The notes under the pieces were generated by a model that was not told the DNA's origin, did no database searches, and was given only the letters and a program-made list of their open reading frames with translations. Of a DNA stretch of 64,000 bases, positions 19,346 through 27,792 are shown one piece after another (the first letter of the stretch is position 1; each line of letters begins with the position of its first letter). The stretch is taken from NCBI GenBank assembly GCA_024274785.1, contig JAJSAM010000052.1:1-64000 (forward strand). The letters run 5' to 3'. The DNA comes from Planctomycetota bacterium (GTDB lineage: Bacteria; Planctomycetota; JAJSAM01). The position numbers and the translations under genes were made by a program.

Positions 19346-20286
19346 AGCTGGTCGACGACCTCCGGGCGGGTCAGGTGCCCGCACTCGCCCGGGCGATCAC
19401 CCTCGTGGAGAATGGAGCTTCGATTTCCGAGGCGATTCTCGATGAGATCCATCCGCACGCCGGCCGGGCCTACCGCATCGGCGTGACCGGTCCCCCCGGC
19501 GCCGGCAAGTCCACGCTGGTCGGTGTCCTCGCACAGAACTTCGCGTCGAGCGGCAGTGTGCCGGGCAATGGGGCGGTGGGTATCATCGCCGTCGACCCCT
19601 CGAGCCCCTTCACCGGCGGTGCACTGCTCGGCGACCGCATCCGGATGATGGAGGCCGCGGCGCACGACGACGTCTTCATCCGCTCAATGGCGAGTCGCGG
19701 CGCACTCGGCGGCATCGCCAGAACGACGCAGGAAGTGGCCGATGTCATGGATGCCGCGGGCAAGGACCCGATTATCATGGAGACGGTCGGGGCGGGGCAG
19801 GCCGAGGTGGATGTGGCCCGCGCCGCCGACACCACCCTGGTCGTGCTCTCCCCGGAGTCCGGTGACTCCATCCAGGCCATGAAGGCCGGGATCATGGAGA
19901 TCGCCGACGTCTACGTGCTGAACAAGGCGGACCGGGAGGGGGCCGGCCGGCTGGCGATCGAGATCGAGTCGATGCTCGACTTCCGGCTGGCCCGGTCGAC
20001 CTGGCGGCCGCCGGTGATGAAGACCGTGGCCCGTGACGGCAAGGGGATCGACGAACTGGCGGAGGCCATCGGAGCCCACCGGACCCACCTGAGGTCGTCC
20101 GGGGAGTTCACCGAGCACCGGCGCTTGCGGCTCAAGAGGCGCATCGGGGCCATCGTCACGCAGGCCATCGAGGCGCGGTTCCTTTCAGCGGGCGAGCGTG
20201 TCGAGGAACTGGTGGACGAGGTGATGAAGGGGGCGGAGAGCCCACGCCGGGCCGCCGAGCGCATCCTGAAGGAGGTTTCCCGATGA
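19342..20286 (+). CDS. meaB: MeaB/ArgK-family G-protein chaperone of B12-dependent acyl-CoA mutase
   Basis: A 314-residue P-loop GTPase of the G3E family. Walker A is GPPGAGKST, the Mg-binding region is [33 protein letters not shown] matches the family METVGVGQSE segment, and the base-specificity motif is NKAD. A C-terminal helical dimerisation arm follows ([14 protein letters not shown]...[10 protein letters not shown]). MeaB proteins load and protect adenosylcobalamin-dependent mutases using GTP. The ATG overlaps the stop of the upstream dehydrogenase and its own TGA overlaps the mutase start (ATGA). It is thus coupled directly to its presumed client, and this position supports the mutase assignment next door. 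Confidence 0.93.
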   Translation: MKLVDDLRAGQVPALARAITLVENGASISEAILDEIHPHAGRAYRIGVTGPPGAGKSTLVGVLAQNFASSGSVPGNGAVGIIAVDPSSPFTGGALLGDRIRMMEAAAHDDVFIRSMASRGALGGIARTTQEVADVMDAAGKDPIIMETVGAGQAEVDVARAADTTLVVLSPESGDSIQAMKAGIMEIADVYVLNKADREGAGRLAIEIESMLDFRLARSTWRPPVMKTVARDGKGIDELAEAIGAHRTHLRSSGEFTEHRRLRLKRRIGAIVTQAIEARFLSAGERVEELVDEVMKGAESPRRAAERILKEVSR

Positions 20287-21925
20287 CGGAAAAAGAAGCC
20301 CGCGCAAAGTGGGCCGAAGCATACGAGAAAGCGCGGTTCCGCCAGGATCCGGAGAAGTACATGACGGTCTCCAGCGAGCCGGTGCCGCCGTTGTGCGGTC
20401 CCTCCGATGTCGAGATCGACTACGAGGCGGACCTCGGATACCCGGGACAGTTCCCGTACACGCGGGGCATCCACCCGAACCTCTACCGGGGCAAGCTCTG
20501 GACCATGCGGCAATTCGCCGGCTTCGGCACCGCGAAGGACACCAACGAGCGCTACAAGTACCTGCTCGCCAACGGCCAGACCGGCCTCTCCGTGGCGTTC
20601 GACCTGCCGACGCTCATGGGCTACGACTCCGACAGTCCGTTTTCCGAGGGTGAGGTCGGGAAGTGCGGCGTGGCCATCGCCTGTCTCGACGACATGAAGG
20701 TGCTCTTCGACGGCATCCCCATGGGGGAGGTCAGCACGTCGATGACGATCAACGGTCCCGCAGCCGTGATCTGGGCCTTCTACATCGCCGCCGCCGAGGC
20801 GCAGGGAGTTCCTTCCGAGAAGCTGGGGGCACCGCCCAGAACGATATCCTGAAGGAGTACATCGCTCAGAAGGAGTTCATCTTCCCGCCGGTGCCGAGCA
20901 TGCGGGTCATCACCGACATGATGGCTTTCGGTGCGGACAAGGTGCCGCAGTGGAACACGATCTCGATCTCCGGGTACCACATCCGGGAGGCCGTCTCCAC
21001 CGCGGTGCAGGAACTCGCCTTTACCCTCGGCGACGGCTTCGCCTACGTCGAGGCCGGTATCGCCGCCGGGATGGACGTGGACAGCTTCGCCCCGCGCCTC
21101 TCCCACTTCTTCAACAGCCACCTCGACTTCTTCGAGGAGGTCGCGAAGTTCCGGGCGGCCCGCCGCATCTGGGCCAGGCGGATGAAGAACAAGTACGGCG
21201 CGAAGGATCCGCGCTCCTGGCTGCTTCGCTTCCACACCCAGACCGCGGGCTGTTCCCTCACCGAACAGCAGCCGGAGAACAACATCGTCCGGACCGCGTT
21301 GCAGGCGCTCGCCGCGGTGATGGGCGGGACGCAGTCGCTGCACACGAACTCGATGGACGAGACGCTGGCGCTGCCGTCGGAGAAGGCGGTGAAGATCGCG
21401 TTGCGCACCCAGCAGCTCATCGCGCACGAGTCCGGCGTGCCCTACATCACCGACCCGCTCGGCGGCTCCTGGTACGTGGAGTGGCTGACCAACACCATGG
21501 AAGACGAGGCCGAGAAGTACTTCAGCAAGATCGATGAACTCGGCGGCATGATCCGGGGCATCGAGGACGGATTCTTCCAGCGCGAGATCGGCCGGGCCGC
21601 CTACGAGTACCAGCAGGCGCTCGAGAAGGAGGAGCGGATCGTCGTCGGCGTGAACAAGCACGTCGAGGAGGCCGAGGACCTGAAGATCCCGCTGCTCTAC
21701 ATCGACGAGAGCGCCGGGGAGGAGCAGGCGGAACGCCTTTCGGCGCTTCGCGCGCGCCGGGCCGATCCGGCCCCGCTGCTCGGAAGTATCCGCGCCGCCT
21801 GTGAAAACGGAGAGAACCTGATGCCGCACCTGATCGAAGCCGCGAAGGGTGACGCGACCCTCGGTGAGATCGTCAACGCCATGAAGGACGTCTTTGGCGA
21901 GTACCGCGAAGCCGCTGAGTTCTAG
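20283..21925 (+). pseudogene. icmA: B12-dependent acyl-CoA mutase large subunit, isobutyryl-CoA-mutase type, interrupted by a -1 frameshift
   Basis: Two overlapping frames together give about 547 residues, the size of separate-subunit mutase large chains. The first frame ends ...[11 protein letters not shown]; the second resumes ...[14 protein letters not shown]. Adding one G to the run of five at 20825-20829 restores the family sequence [15 protein letters not shown]. Catalytic-barrel landmarks are [68 protein letters not shown] and [10 protein letters not shown]. The two substrate-specificity positions carry Phe78 (RQFAGFG) and Gln196 (EYIAQKE). Methylmalonyl-CoA mutase has Tyr and Arg there; isobutyryl-CoA mutase has Phe and Gln. 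The probable reaction is isobutyryl-CoA to n-butyryl-CoA. If the deletion is genuine the enzyme is lost; a sequencing or assembly error in the homopolymer is at least as likely. Confidence 0.85.
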
Positions 21926-21948
21926 GAGCTGAGTTTTAGGAGACTGGC

Positions 21949-22374
21949 ATGGAACGAAAGATCCGCATCCTGATCTGCAAGCCGGGGCTCGATGGTCACG
22001 ACCGCGGCGCCAAGGTCGTCGCGAGCACCCTCCGCGATGCCGGCTTCGAGGTCATCTACACCGGACTCCGGCAGACTCCGGAGATGATTGTCCGGGACGC
22101 CATCCAGGAGGACGTGGACGCCATCGGGCTCTCGGTCCACTCCGGGGCGCACCTGACCATCTTCTCCCGCGTCATGGGGCTGATCGACAAGGAAGGGGCG
22201 GGGCACATCCTGGTCACCGGCGGCGGCATCATCCCGGACCAGGACATGCCGAAGCTCACCGGGATGGGCGTGGGCCGCATGTTCCGCCCGGGCGCCCGGA
22301 GCGACGAGTACATCGCCTATCTCGAGGATGAGATCGGCCGCAGACGCCTCGAGCGTGAAGCGCAGGAGGTCTGA
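21949..22374 (+). CDS. icmB: Acyl-CoA mutase small (B12-binding) subunit
   Basis: A 141-residue cobalamin-binding domain with the DxHxxG base-off motif (GLDGHDRGAKVVAS), followed by EVIYTGLRQTPEMIV, the LSVHSGAHLTIF segment (usually S-x-L) and VTGGGIIPDQDMPKL. It supplies the histidine ligand to adenosylcobalamin and pairs with the catalytic large subunit 23 bp upstream. The family usually reads IFTPGT near the C-terminus; here it is MFRPGARSDEYIAYL. Length matches IcmB and archaeal-type MCM small subunits (about 136-145). The ATG follows a GGAG-like stretch after the preceding stop. Confidence 0.92.
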   Translation: MERKIRILICKPGLDGHDRGAKVVASTLRDAGFEVIYTGLRQTPEMIVRDAIQEDVDAIGLSVHSGAHLTIFSRVMGLIDKEGAGHILVTGGGIIPDQDMPKLTGMGVGRMFRPGARSDEYIAYLEDEIGRRRLEREAQEV

Positions 22375-22375
22375 G

Positions 22376-23410
22376 ATGGAACCCCCTCTGATGCCCCCGG
22401 TATCGCCTCTTCCGGAAAAGAAGCGCCGCGCGATCTGGCCGTGGGTGCTCCTCGGTGTCCTGGTCCTCGGGGTCGGGTTCATCGTGATGATCGGCGTCGT
22501 CGTCTCCGCGGCGATGGATGCCGGACTCTCCGAGCAGACCGGCCGGCGCACCGTGCTCGACGACGTCGATGATGAGCAGGGCGTCTTCGTCGAGATCCCG
22601 GTGGAGGGCGTCATCATCGACGCCACCACTCCCGGCGGGAATCCGGTCACCTGGCTCGCCAAGTGCCTGGACAACGCCGGGAAGGAGAAGAAGCTCAAGG
22701 GCATCATCCTGCGCGTCAACAGCCCCGGCGGCGGCATCCGCGCGAGCGCGGTCATGCTGAAGGCGCTCAAGGAGTTCAAGGCGAAGCACCAGGTGCCGAT
22801 CGTGGTCTGGATGAAGGACGTGGCCGCCTCGGGCGGATACTACGTCTCGATGAGCTCGGACTGGATCGTCGCCCACGACGACACCATCACCGCTTCCATC
22901 GGCGTCATCTGGAACACGATGAACTGGGAAGTGCTGATGAAGGAGAAGATCGGGGTCACCTTCAACCCGGTCAAGTCGGCGCCCATGAAGGACATCGGCT
23001 CGACCGATCGGCCGATGACGCCGAAGGAGCGGGCCCTGATCCAGAGTTTCGTCGATGGCGCTTTCAACGAGTTCGTGAAGATCGTGGTCGAGGGGCGGTC
23101 CGGCAAGGGGGCGAAGCCGGTCACCGAGGCGTCCGTCCGGGCGCTCGAGAGCACCATTCTGAACGGTCGCGGCGCCTACGCCGAGGGCCTGGTGGATCAG
23201 CTCGGCTACCGCTCCGACGCCATCGCCAAGCTGAAGGAACTCGCCGGAATCAAGAAGGCGGACGTGATTGAATTCAAGCGCCCGCTGACGTTCATGGACC
23301 TGATATTCGCCGCGCAGAGCGAGGCCCGGGATCCGATCTCCTCGGAGTTGGCACGCCTGTCATTTTTGTATTCGGAGGGGCCGCCCCTCCTCGTTCTCTG
23401 GGAGCGATGA
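22376..23410 (+). CDS. sppA: Signal peptide peptidase SppA-type membrane serine protease
   Basis: A short-form SppA (344 residues, one protease domain). A Pro-rich cytoplasmic tail precedes a single membrane segment at about 20-46 (IWPWVLLGVLVLGVGFIVMIGVV). The ClpP-like domain has LRVNSPGGGIRAS (oxyanion/substrate strand), the nucleophile in KDVAASGGYYVSM (Ser152) and the general-base lysine probably Lys205 in SAPMKDIGS, giving the Ser/Lys dyad. It degrades remnant signal peptides and membrane fragments from the outer face of the inner membrane. Its position inside an acyl-CoA operon, 1 bp after the mutase small subunit and 4 bp before a dehydrogenase, is functionally unexplained. Confidence 0.9.
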   Translation: MEPPLMPPVSPLPEKKRRAIWPWVLLGVLVLGVGFIVMIGVVVSAAMDAGLSEQTGRRTVLDDVDDEQGVFVEIPVEGVIIDATTPGGNPVTWLAKCLDNAGKEKKLKGIILRVNSPGGGIRASAVMLKALKEFKAKHQVPIVVWMKDVAASGGYYVSMSSDWIVAHDDTITASIGVIWNTMNWEVLMKEKIGVTFNPVKSAPMKDIGSTDRPMTPKERALIQSFVDGAFNEFVKIVVEGRSGKGAKPVTEASVRALESTILNGRGAYAEGLVDQLGYRSDAIAKLKELAGIKKADVIEFKRPLTFMDLIFAAQSEARDPISSELARLSFLYSEGPPLLVLWER

Positions 23411-23414
23411 CCAG

Positions 23415-24560
23415 ATGATCTATCTTCGTGAAGAGCACGAAATGATCCGTGAAGCGGTGCGGGACTTCGCCGTGAACGAGGTCGAGCCCGGTGAAGTCGA
23501 GCGGGACGCGAGCCAGGAGTTTCCGCACCACCTGCTCGAGATGATGAAGGATCTGGGGCTCCTCGGCATCCCGTTCCCGGAGGAGTACGGCGGGGCGGGC
23601 ATGGACGTCCTCTGCTACGCCATCGCGGTGGAGGAGCTCTCGCGGGTATCCGGTTCTCTCGGCCTGACGCTGGCCGCGCACGTCAGCCTGGGCACCTCCC
23701 CGATCTACGAGTTCGGGACCGACGAGCAGAAGAAGAAGTACGTTCCGGCACTGGCCGCCGGGGAGTACCTCGGCGCCTTCGGCCTGACCGAGCCCAACGC
23801 CGGATCCGACGCGGCCGGTACCCAGACCACCGCGGTTCGCGACGGCGACGAGTGGGTCATCAACGGCCAGAAGATCTTCGTGACCAACGGCTCGCTGGCC
23901 GGGACCCTGATCTTCACCGCGGTGACGAGCAGGGAACCCCGCCAGATCTCGGCGTTCATCGTGGAGAAGGGCACTCCGGGGTTCGTCGTCGGCAAGAAAG
24001 AAGACAAGCTCGGGTGCCGGGCGAGCGATACCCGCGTCGTGTTCTTCGAGGATTGCAGGATCCCCGCGGAGAACCTGGTCGGTGGCGAGAGCGAGCTCGG
24101 CAAGGGCTTCAAGTTCTTCATGAAGACCCTCGATGGCGGCCGGATCTCCATCGGGGCCATGGCTCTCGGGATTGCACAGGGAGCTCTCGACAAGGCCATC
24201 CCGCACGTGCGGGAACGCAAGCAGTTCGGCCAGGCGATCGGGTCGTTCCAGGGTGTCAGCCATCGCATCGCGGACATGGCAACGGAGATCCAGGCCGCGC
24301 GGCACCTGGTCTACAACGCGGCGTGGTTGAAGGATCAGGGCAAGCCGCTCGAGCATCACAGCGCCACCGCCAAGCTCTTCGCGTCCGAAGTCGCCATGCG
24401 GGCCGCGGATTCGGCGATCCAGGTCCTCGGCGCTTCCGGGTACATGCGCGAGTACCACGTGGAGCGCTACCTCCGGGACGCGAAGCTGTGCGAGATCGGT
24501 GAGGGCACCTCCGAGATCCAGCGCCTGGTGATCGCCCGTCAGCTCCTGGGCCGCCTGTAG
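23415..24560 (+). CDS. Acyl-CoA dehydrogenase (second paralogue)
   Basis: A 381-residue acyl-CoA dehydrogenase distinct from the one at 18191-19345. It has N-terminal LREEHEMIREAVRDFA, FGLTEPNAGSDAAGTQT, KIFVTNGSLAGTLIFTAV, helix RKQFGQAIGSFQGVSHR and C-terminal IGEGTSEIQRLVIARQLL with the catalytic Glu. The residue before that Glu is Gly where the relative upstream has Tyr. Substrate could be a branched or butyryl-type acyl-CoA. The ATG is preceded by a short spacer after sppA; its TAG overlaps the GTG of the following hydrolase by one base. Confidence 0.92.
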   Translation: MIYLREEHEMIREAVRDFAVNEVEPGEVERDASQEFPHHLLEMMKDLGLLGIPFPEEYGGAGMDVLCYAIAVEELSRVSGSLGLTLAAHVSLGTSPIYEFGTDEQKKKYVPALAAGEYLGAFGLTEPNAGSDAAGTQTTAVRDGDEWVINGQKIFVTNGSLAGTLIFTAVTSREPRQISAFIVEKGTPGFVVGKKEDKLGCRASDTRVVFFEDCRIPAENLVGGESELGKGFKFFMKTLDGGRISIGAMALGIAQGALDKAIPHVRERKQFGQAIGSFQGVSHRIADMATEIQAARHLVYNAAWLKDQGKPLEHHSATAKLFASEVAMRAADSAIQVLGASGYMREYHVERYLRDAKLCEIGEGTSEIQRLVIARQLLGRL

Positions 24561-25336
24561 TGAGCTTCTCTCTCGGTCGCCTCGAAGTGGATGTCCTTTC
24601 TGACGGCGAGTTCCGCCTCGACGGTGGGGCCATGTTCGGCATGGTGCCTCGAGAGCGCTGGAAGCAGTGGTGTCCCCCGGACGAGCGGAATCGGATCCGG
24701 CTGGCGACGCACGGTCTGCTGGTGCGCGGCGACGATTTCACCCTGGTCGTGGAGCCGGGCATTTCCGGCGACGTGGACCGGGAGCTGTTTGCGATCACGA
24801 AGGAGCCGACGCTCGAAGAATCGCTCGCCGGGTACGGCGTCGCCCCCGAAGACGTGACCCACGTCCTCTTCACCCACCTGCACTTCGACCACGCCGGTTC
24901 TGGAGACCGCTTTCCGAACGCGACCTGCATCGCCCAGCTTCGCGAATGGGAGGCGATGACTTCGCCGAACGTCCTGCACAGCCGCTCCTACCGCCGGGCG
25001 GATCGGCCGCCGGAGGAGCGGCTCCAACTGGTCGACGGCGCGGAAGAGCCTCTGTCGGGCGTGGCCGTCCGCCGGACCGGTGGCCACACTCCCGGCCACC
25101 AGGTGGTGATCCTCGAAGATCAGGCGCTCTTCTGGGGCGACCTGATGCCAACGCGGTTCCACCTCTCTCCGCCGCGGTTCATGGCCTATGACCTGATGCC
25201 CGCGGATGTGGCGCAGCGAAAGATCGAGCTACTCGCGGAGTCGACGGAGAAGGGCTGGCTGAACTTCCTCTACCACGAGCTGGATCCCGTCCCGCGAAGG
25301 CTGGTCGGCAAGGACGGCCGCTACGCCTGGCTGTGA
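24560..25336 (+). CDS. Metallo-beta-lactamase-fold hydrolase
   Basis: A 258-residue single-domain MBL-fold protein. The metal site motif reads FTHLHFDHAG (HxHxDH), a downstream His is in RTGGHTPGHQVV, the Asp bridging ligand is in LFWGDLMPT, and a late His is in LYHELDP. MBL-fold proteins in acyl-CoA operons are often thioesterases or glyoxalase II-like esterases, but lactonase or quorum-quenching roles are also known, so the substrate is open. The start is a GTG sharing one base with the dehydrogenase stop. It appears to be the last gene of the operon. A partial copy of the dispersed element follows 25 bp later. Confidence 0.85.
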   Translation: MSFSLGRLEVDVLSDGEFRLDGGAMFGMVPRERWKQWCPPDERNRIRLATHGLLVRGDDFTLVVEPGISGDVDRELFAITKEPTLEESLAGYGVAPEDVTHVLFTHLHFDHAGSGDRFPNATCIAQLREWEAMTSPNVLHSRSYRRADRPPEERLQLVDGAEEPLSGVAVRRTGGHTPGHQVVILEDQALFWGDLMPTRFHLSPPRFMAYDLMPADVAQRKIELLAESTEKGWLNFLYHELDPVPRRLVGKDGRYAWL

Positions 25337-25361
25337 GTCACGGGGCATCCCTGATACCGGG

Positions 25362-25440
25362 GATTGCGCCGCTCCTCGCGCCTTGCCGGGCGGGCGCATC
25401 AGCGCTCTCGGTCCCGCGAACTTGTTCTTGCGCGAGCCCT
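25362..25440 (+). repeat. Dispersed TIR element, copy B (right half only)
   Basis: This has the right half of the family: GCGCCGCTCCTCGCGCCTTG, then GCGCATCAGCGCTCTCGGT, then the terminal GCGCGAGCCCT. The left terminal repeat and the GCATTCGAGGG and GGTTGAAACC blocks are missing. It lies between the convergent stops of the metallo-beta-lactamase-fold gene and the DUF481 gene and occupies most of that gap. Confidence 0.75.
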
Positions 25441-25459
25441 CACCTCGGAAACCCTGGCC

Positions 25460-26599
25460 TTAGAAGTCCCAACCAAGGCCCACCGTGTACCGGAGGTCAT
25501 CTCTCAGGGGCGTGGTTCCGTTGGCAATGGGCTGGGGATCCCCGACCCGGTTCCAGGTGAGGGAGAGGTCGAGGTCGAGGTCGCCGAGCAGGTCGATTGA
25601 AAGCGTGAGAAACGCGAACTGGTTCGTGTCAACGGTGTTCGGTGCGCCGATCTGGATGCTGTAGTTGAAGTGGAAATCGATGTCGCTCGTGATGTCCCAG
25701 TTGAAGGTCGTCCCGGCAATGATGGCCGCGGTGCCGTCCGAATTGTCCTCGCCCGCCTCCACGGAGTCGAAGGCCGTGAATCGGTAACCCACGCCGGCTT
25801 GCAGATCCCACTCCACGTTCTTCCGGTCCACGGCGTGGTAGCCCGCCAATGCGGCGGGGGTGATCTGGTAGTCGATGTTCTTGAAACGGTCGCGGTAGAC
25901 CTCGAGGGCCATGGGCGTGAGGTACCACTTGCGCCCGAGGAACCAGTCGTACTGTGATTTCAGTCGGTGGTTGTCGACGGTTTTCTCGTCTTCCACGGAA
26001 CCAAAGGCGCCGTTGTAGGTGGTCACCCAGCGGCTCTCGAGCGTCCGGCGGCGCGCCATGCCGTAGAGCGTCAGGTCCACCTGGTTGACGTTCCCGGCCT
26101 TTCCGGCTACGCCGAGGGAGATGGTGCCATCCCAGTAGCTCTTCTCGGAGAGGTCGCCGGGGACGATGACCAGGAGCCGGTCGCGGGGGAAGCTCTGCGA
26201 ACCTTCCGCGTTGACGATGGTGACGGTTTCGTTCGTGACCGTCAGTTTTCCGGTGTGGCTCTGACCACGGTCTCCGTCGTCGATGAGGATAGAGTTGCGG
26301 CGGGTGGATCGAAGTTCGGCGATCTTGTCCCAGTCCAGCTCGAGATCGTTCAGCTCGTCACTGTCGAACTCGAGACGGTCATCGCGAAGGACGGTGAGGT
26401 CGCCCTTCAGCCACTCCCCTGACGTCAGCCGGATCCAGTCGAACTTCGTCGGTTCCGGAACGCTCGGCGAGAACGGCGCGTCAGCCTCGGCCGTCCCGCC
26501 GGTCTCGGCGGCGCGGGCAGGCGCCGGGGGCGAAGCCGACACGCAACCTGAAGCCAAGATGAAGAATCCGATCAACATGAGTGCGACGGTTGCCCGCAT
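25460..26599 (-). CDS. DUF481-type outer-membrane beta-barrel protein
   Basis: The ATG preceded by GGAGGA begins MRATVALMLIGFFILASGC, an export signal that also reads as a lipobox (LASGC). After a Pro/Ala linker, residues about 50-150 form a beta-rich domain (WIRLTSGEWLKGDLTVLRDD, DKIAELRSTRR). The remainder alternates polar and hydrophobic residues in barrel strands (SQYDWFLGRKWYLTPMALEV, NVEWDLQAGVGYRFTAFDS, RYTVGLGWDF) and ends in the aromatic Phe expected of outer-membrane proteins. Overall order matches DUF481 ('salt-induced outer membrane protein'). Function unknown. A lipoprotein signal on a barrel protein is odd; signal peptidase I cleavage nearby is an alternative. Confidence 0.75.
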   Translation of the reverse strand: MRATVALMLIGFFILASGCVSASPPAPARAAETGGTAEADAPFSPSVPEPTKFDWIRLTSGEWLKGDLTVLRDDRLEFDSDELNDLELDWDKIAELRSTRRNSILIDDGDRGQSHTGKLTVTNETVTIVNAEGSQSFPRDRLLVIVPGDLSEKSYWDGTISLGVAGKAGNVNQVDLTLYGMARRRTLESRWVTTYNGAFGSVEDEKTVDNHRLKSQYDWFLGRKWYLTPMALEVYRDRFKNIDYQITPAALAGYHAVDRKNVEWDLQAGVGYRFTAFDSVEAGEDNSDGTAAIIAGTTFNWDITSDIDFHFNYSIQIGAPNTVDTNQFAFLTLSIDLLGDLDLDLSLTWNRVGDPQPIANGTTPLRDDLRYTVGLGWDF

Positions 26600-26663
26600 G
26601 AAGCGTCCTCCTCCCGGATACTGCCCACTCACCAGCGGGGGATTATAGAACCTGTCGAGGATC

Positions 26664-26826
26664 AGGGCTCGTCTTGAAACAGTTGCGACCGTTGCACCGA
26701 GAGCGCCGCCGCGCCCGAGAAAGCATGGCGCGAGGAGGGCGCAACCTTGCGGTTTCAACCGACGAGCACGCCGCTTTGCGGGATGCAGCGGCCCTCGAAT
26801 GCGGGAGTTATCTCCAGGCGGGCCCT
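26664..26826 (-). repeat. Dispersed TIR element, copy C (full length, inverted)
   Basis: This 163 bp copy is in reverse orientation to copy A. It begins AGGGCTCGTCTTGAAAC and ends in the complement of AGGGCCCGCCTGGA. The internal blocks GTTGCACCGAGAGCGC, GGTTTCAACCGAC and GCAGCGGCCCTCGAATGC are present. Its last base is the first base of the TGA (minus strand) of the PAP2-like gene, so the element starts directly at the gene's stop codon. Confidence 0.85.
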
Positions 26827-27479
26827 CAGCGCGAGTGCGGGCTCATCCGCCAGCGACCCACCAGCCGATAGCAGCCGTACGCCACGAATGGCGCCACCGC
26901 GACATCGATCACGTAGTGGGTATGCTGCAGCACCGTCAAGGATCCGACGACCATCGCCAGGACGAACAGGATCGATCGGATTCGTCCCTGCGGCTGGGCC
27001 AGGAACAGCAGGAACAGTGTGCCGGTGTGCCCCGAAAAGAAGAGATCCCGGGTGAGCGGCGCGCCTCTGCCGATCAACTCCACGAGCGGATCCCGCAGTG
27101 GGATGATGGTCATGGGGGGATCGAGGGGCATGAGCGACATCATGCCGACGCGGATCAGCGCGAGCAGCGAATAGGCCTGCAGGGCATGGAACAGAAGGCT
27201 CGGCTTTCGCGCCAGGGCGGCGATTCCCAGGACCAGTGCGCCGTAGATGAGGGGGAAGGTCAGGTTGGAGACGTCCACGGGGGCGAAGGAGTCGAGAATC
27301 GGATCGGGAAGCACGATCCCCGCCTGGCTTTCGTTGTAGAGGACGAACTGTCCCTGGGCGGCGAGACCCGCGGCGAGCGCCAGGGCGGTGAAGATGGCCT
27401 GCGAAGGGATGTCCGGCGCGCGCCAGGCTCCCCGGTGGCCCATCGCCGGAGATTGTGAATCGCTGTTCTGCTCCGCCAT
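26826..27479 (-). CDS. PAP2 / sphingomyelin-synthase-like integral membrane phosphatase or transferase
   Basis: A 217-residue protein with about six hydrophobic segments. The C-terminal half carries RDLFFSGHTGTLFLLFLA and, after two helices, LTVLQHTHYVIDVAVAPFV. The paired SGHT...H-Y-x-x-D histidines are the catalytic signature of the PAP2_C/sphingomyelin-synthase-related family of lipid phosphatases and phosphodiester transferases. A predicted substrate is a lipid phosphate or phosphocholine/ceramide-type head group; bacterial members are poorly studied. Its neighbour, a fatty acid 2-hydroxylase homologue, also acts on sphingolipids in eukaryotes. It is divergent from that gene. Its TGA abuts repeat copy C. 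Confidence 0.75.
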   Translation of the reverse strand: MAEQNSDSQSPAMGHRGAWRAPDIPSQAIFTALALAAGLAAQGQFVLYNESQAGIVLPDPILDSFAPVDVSNLTFPLIYGALVLGIAALARKPSLLFHALQAYSLLALIRVGMMSLMPLDPPMTIIPLRDPLVELIGRGAPLTRDLFFSGHTGTLFLLFLAQPQGRIRSILFVLAMVVGSLTVLQHTHYVIDVAVAPFVAYGCYRLVGRWRMSPHSR

Positions 27480-27598
27480 GCCTTTCGCCTCGACCGGGAA
27501 GAGGGGAATTCTATCGACGCTGCGCCGATCTGTCTCCCTGCCGATGACCTCGAACTTCCTATTTCACCGTGAGCGTGAATAATCGGGCTGGGATGCAT

Positions 27599-27761
27599 GG
27601 GGCCCGTCTGGGAATAGCTGCCGCACTCGAGGGACGCTGCATCCCGCAAAGCGGCGTGCTCGTCGGTTGAAACCAGCAAGGTTGCGCCCTTCTCGCGCCT
27701 TGCTTTCTCGGGCGCAGCGGCGCTCTCGGCGCAACGGTTGCACTTGTTTCCAGGCGAGCCC
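27599..27761 (+). repeat. Dispersed TIR element, copy D (full length)
   Basis: This 163 bp copy has the orientation of copy A. Left end GGGCCCGTCTGGGAA, internal GCCGCACTCGAGGGACGCTG, GTCGGTTGAAACCAGCAAGG, CTCGCGCCTTGC and CGCTCTCGGCGCAACGGTTG, right end TTTCCAGGCGAGCCC. It lies in the divergent intergenic region between the PAP2-like and fatty acid hydroxylase genes, so it probably sits within or next to their promoters. Confidence 0.85.
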
Positions 27762-27792
27762 ATAACCGAGGTGGAGCAGGCGAGGGTCAATC

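Noticed and set aside
20825..20829. Programmed -1 frameshifting as the primary explanation of the split mutase
   Set aside because: The G run allows slippage, but I see no downstream stem-loop or upstream stimulatory element that would make it efficient. Homopolymer error is simpler, so it is kept only as an alternative.
21949..22374. Calling the small subunit methylmalonyl-CoA mutase
   Set aside because: The B12 domain is common to all these mutases. Specificity lies in the large subunit, which has the isobutyryl-CoA pair.
27762..27792. Mobile element ends flanked by target-site duplications around the repeats
   Set aside because: Comparing flanks of all full copies by eye showed no consistent short direct duplications, so transposition is not demonstrated.
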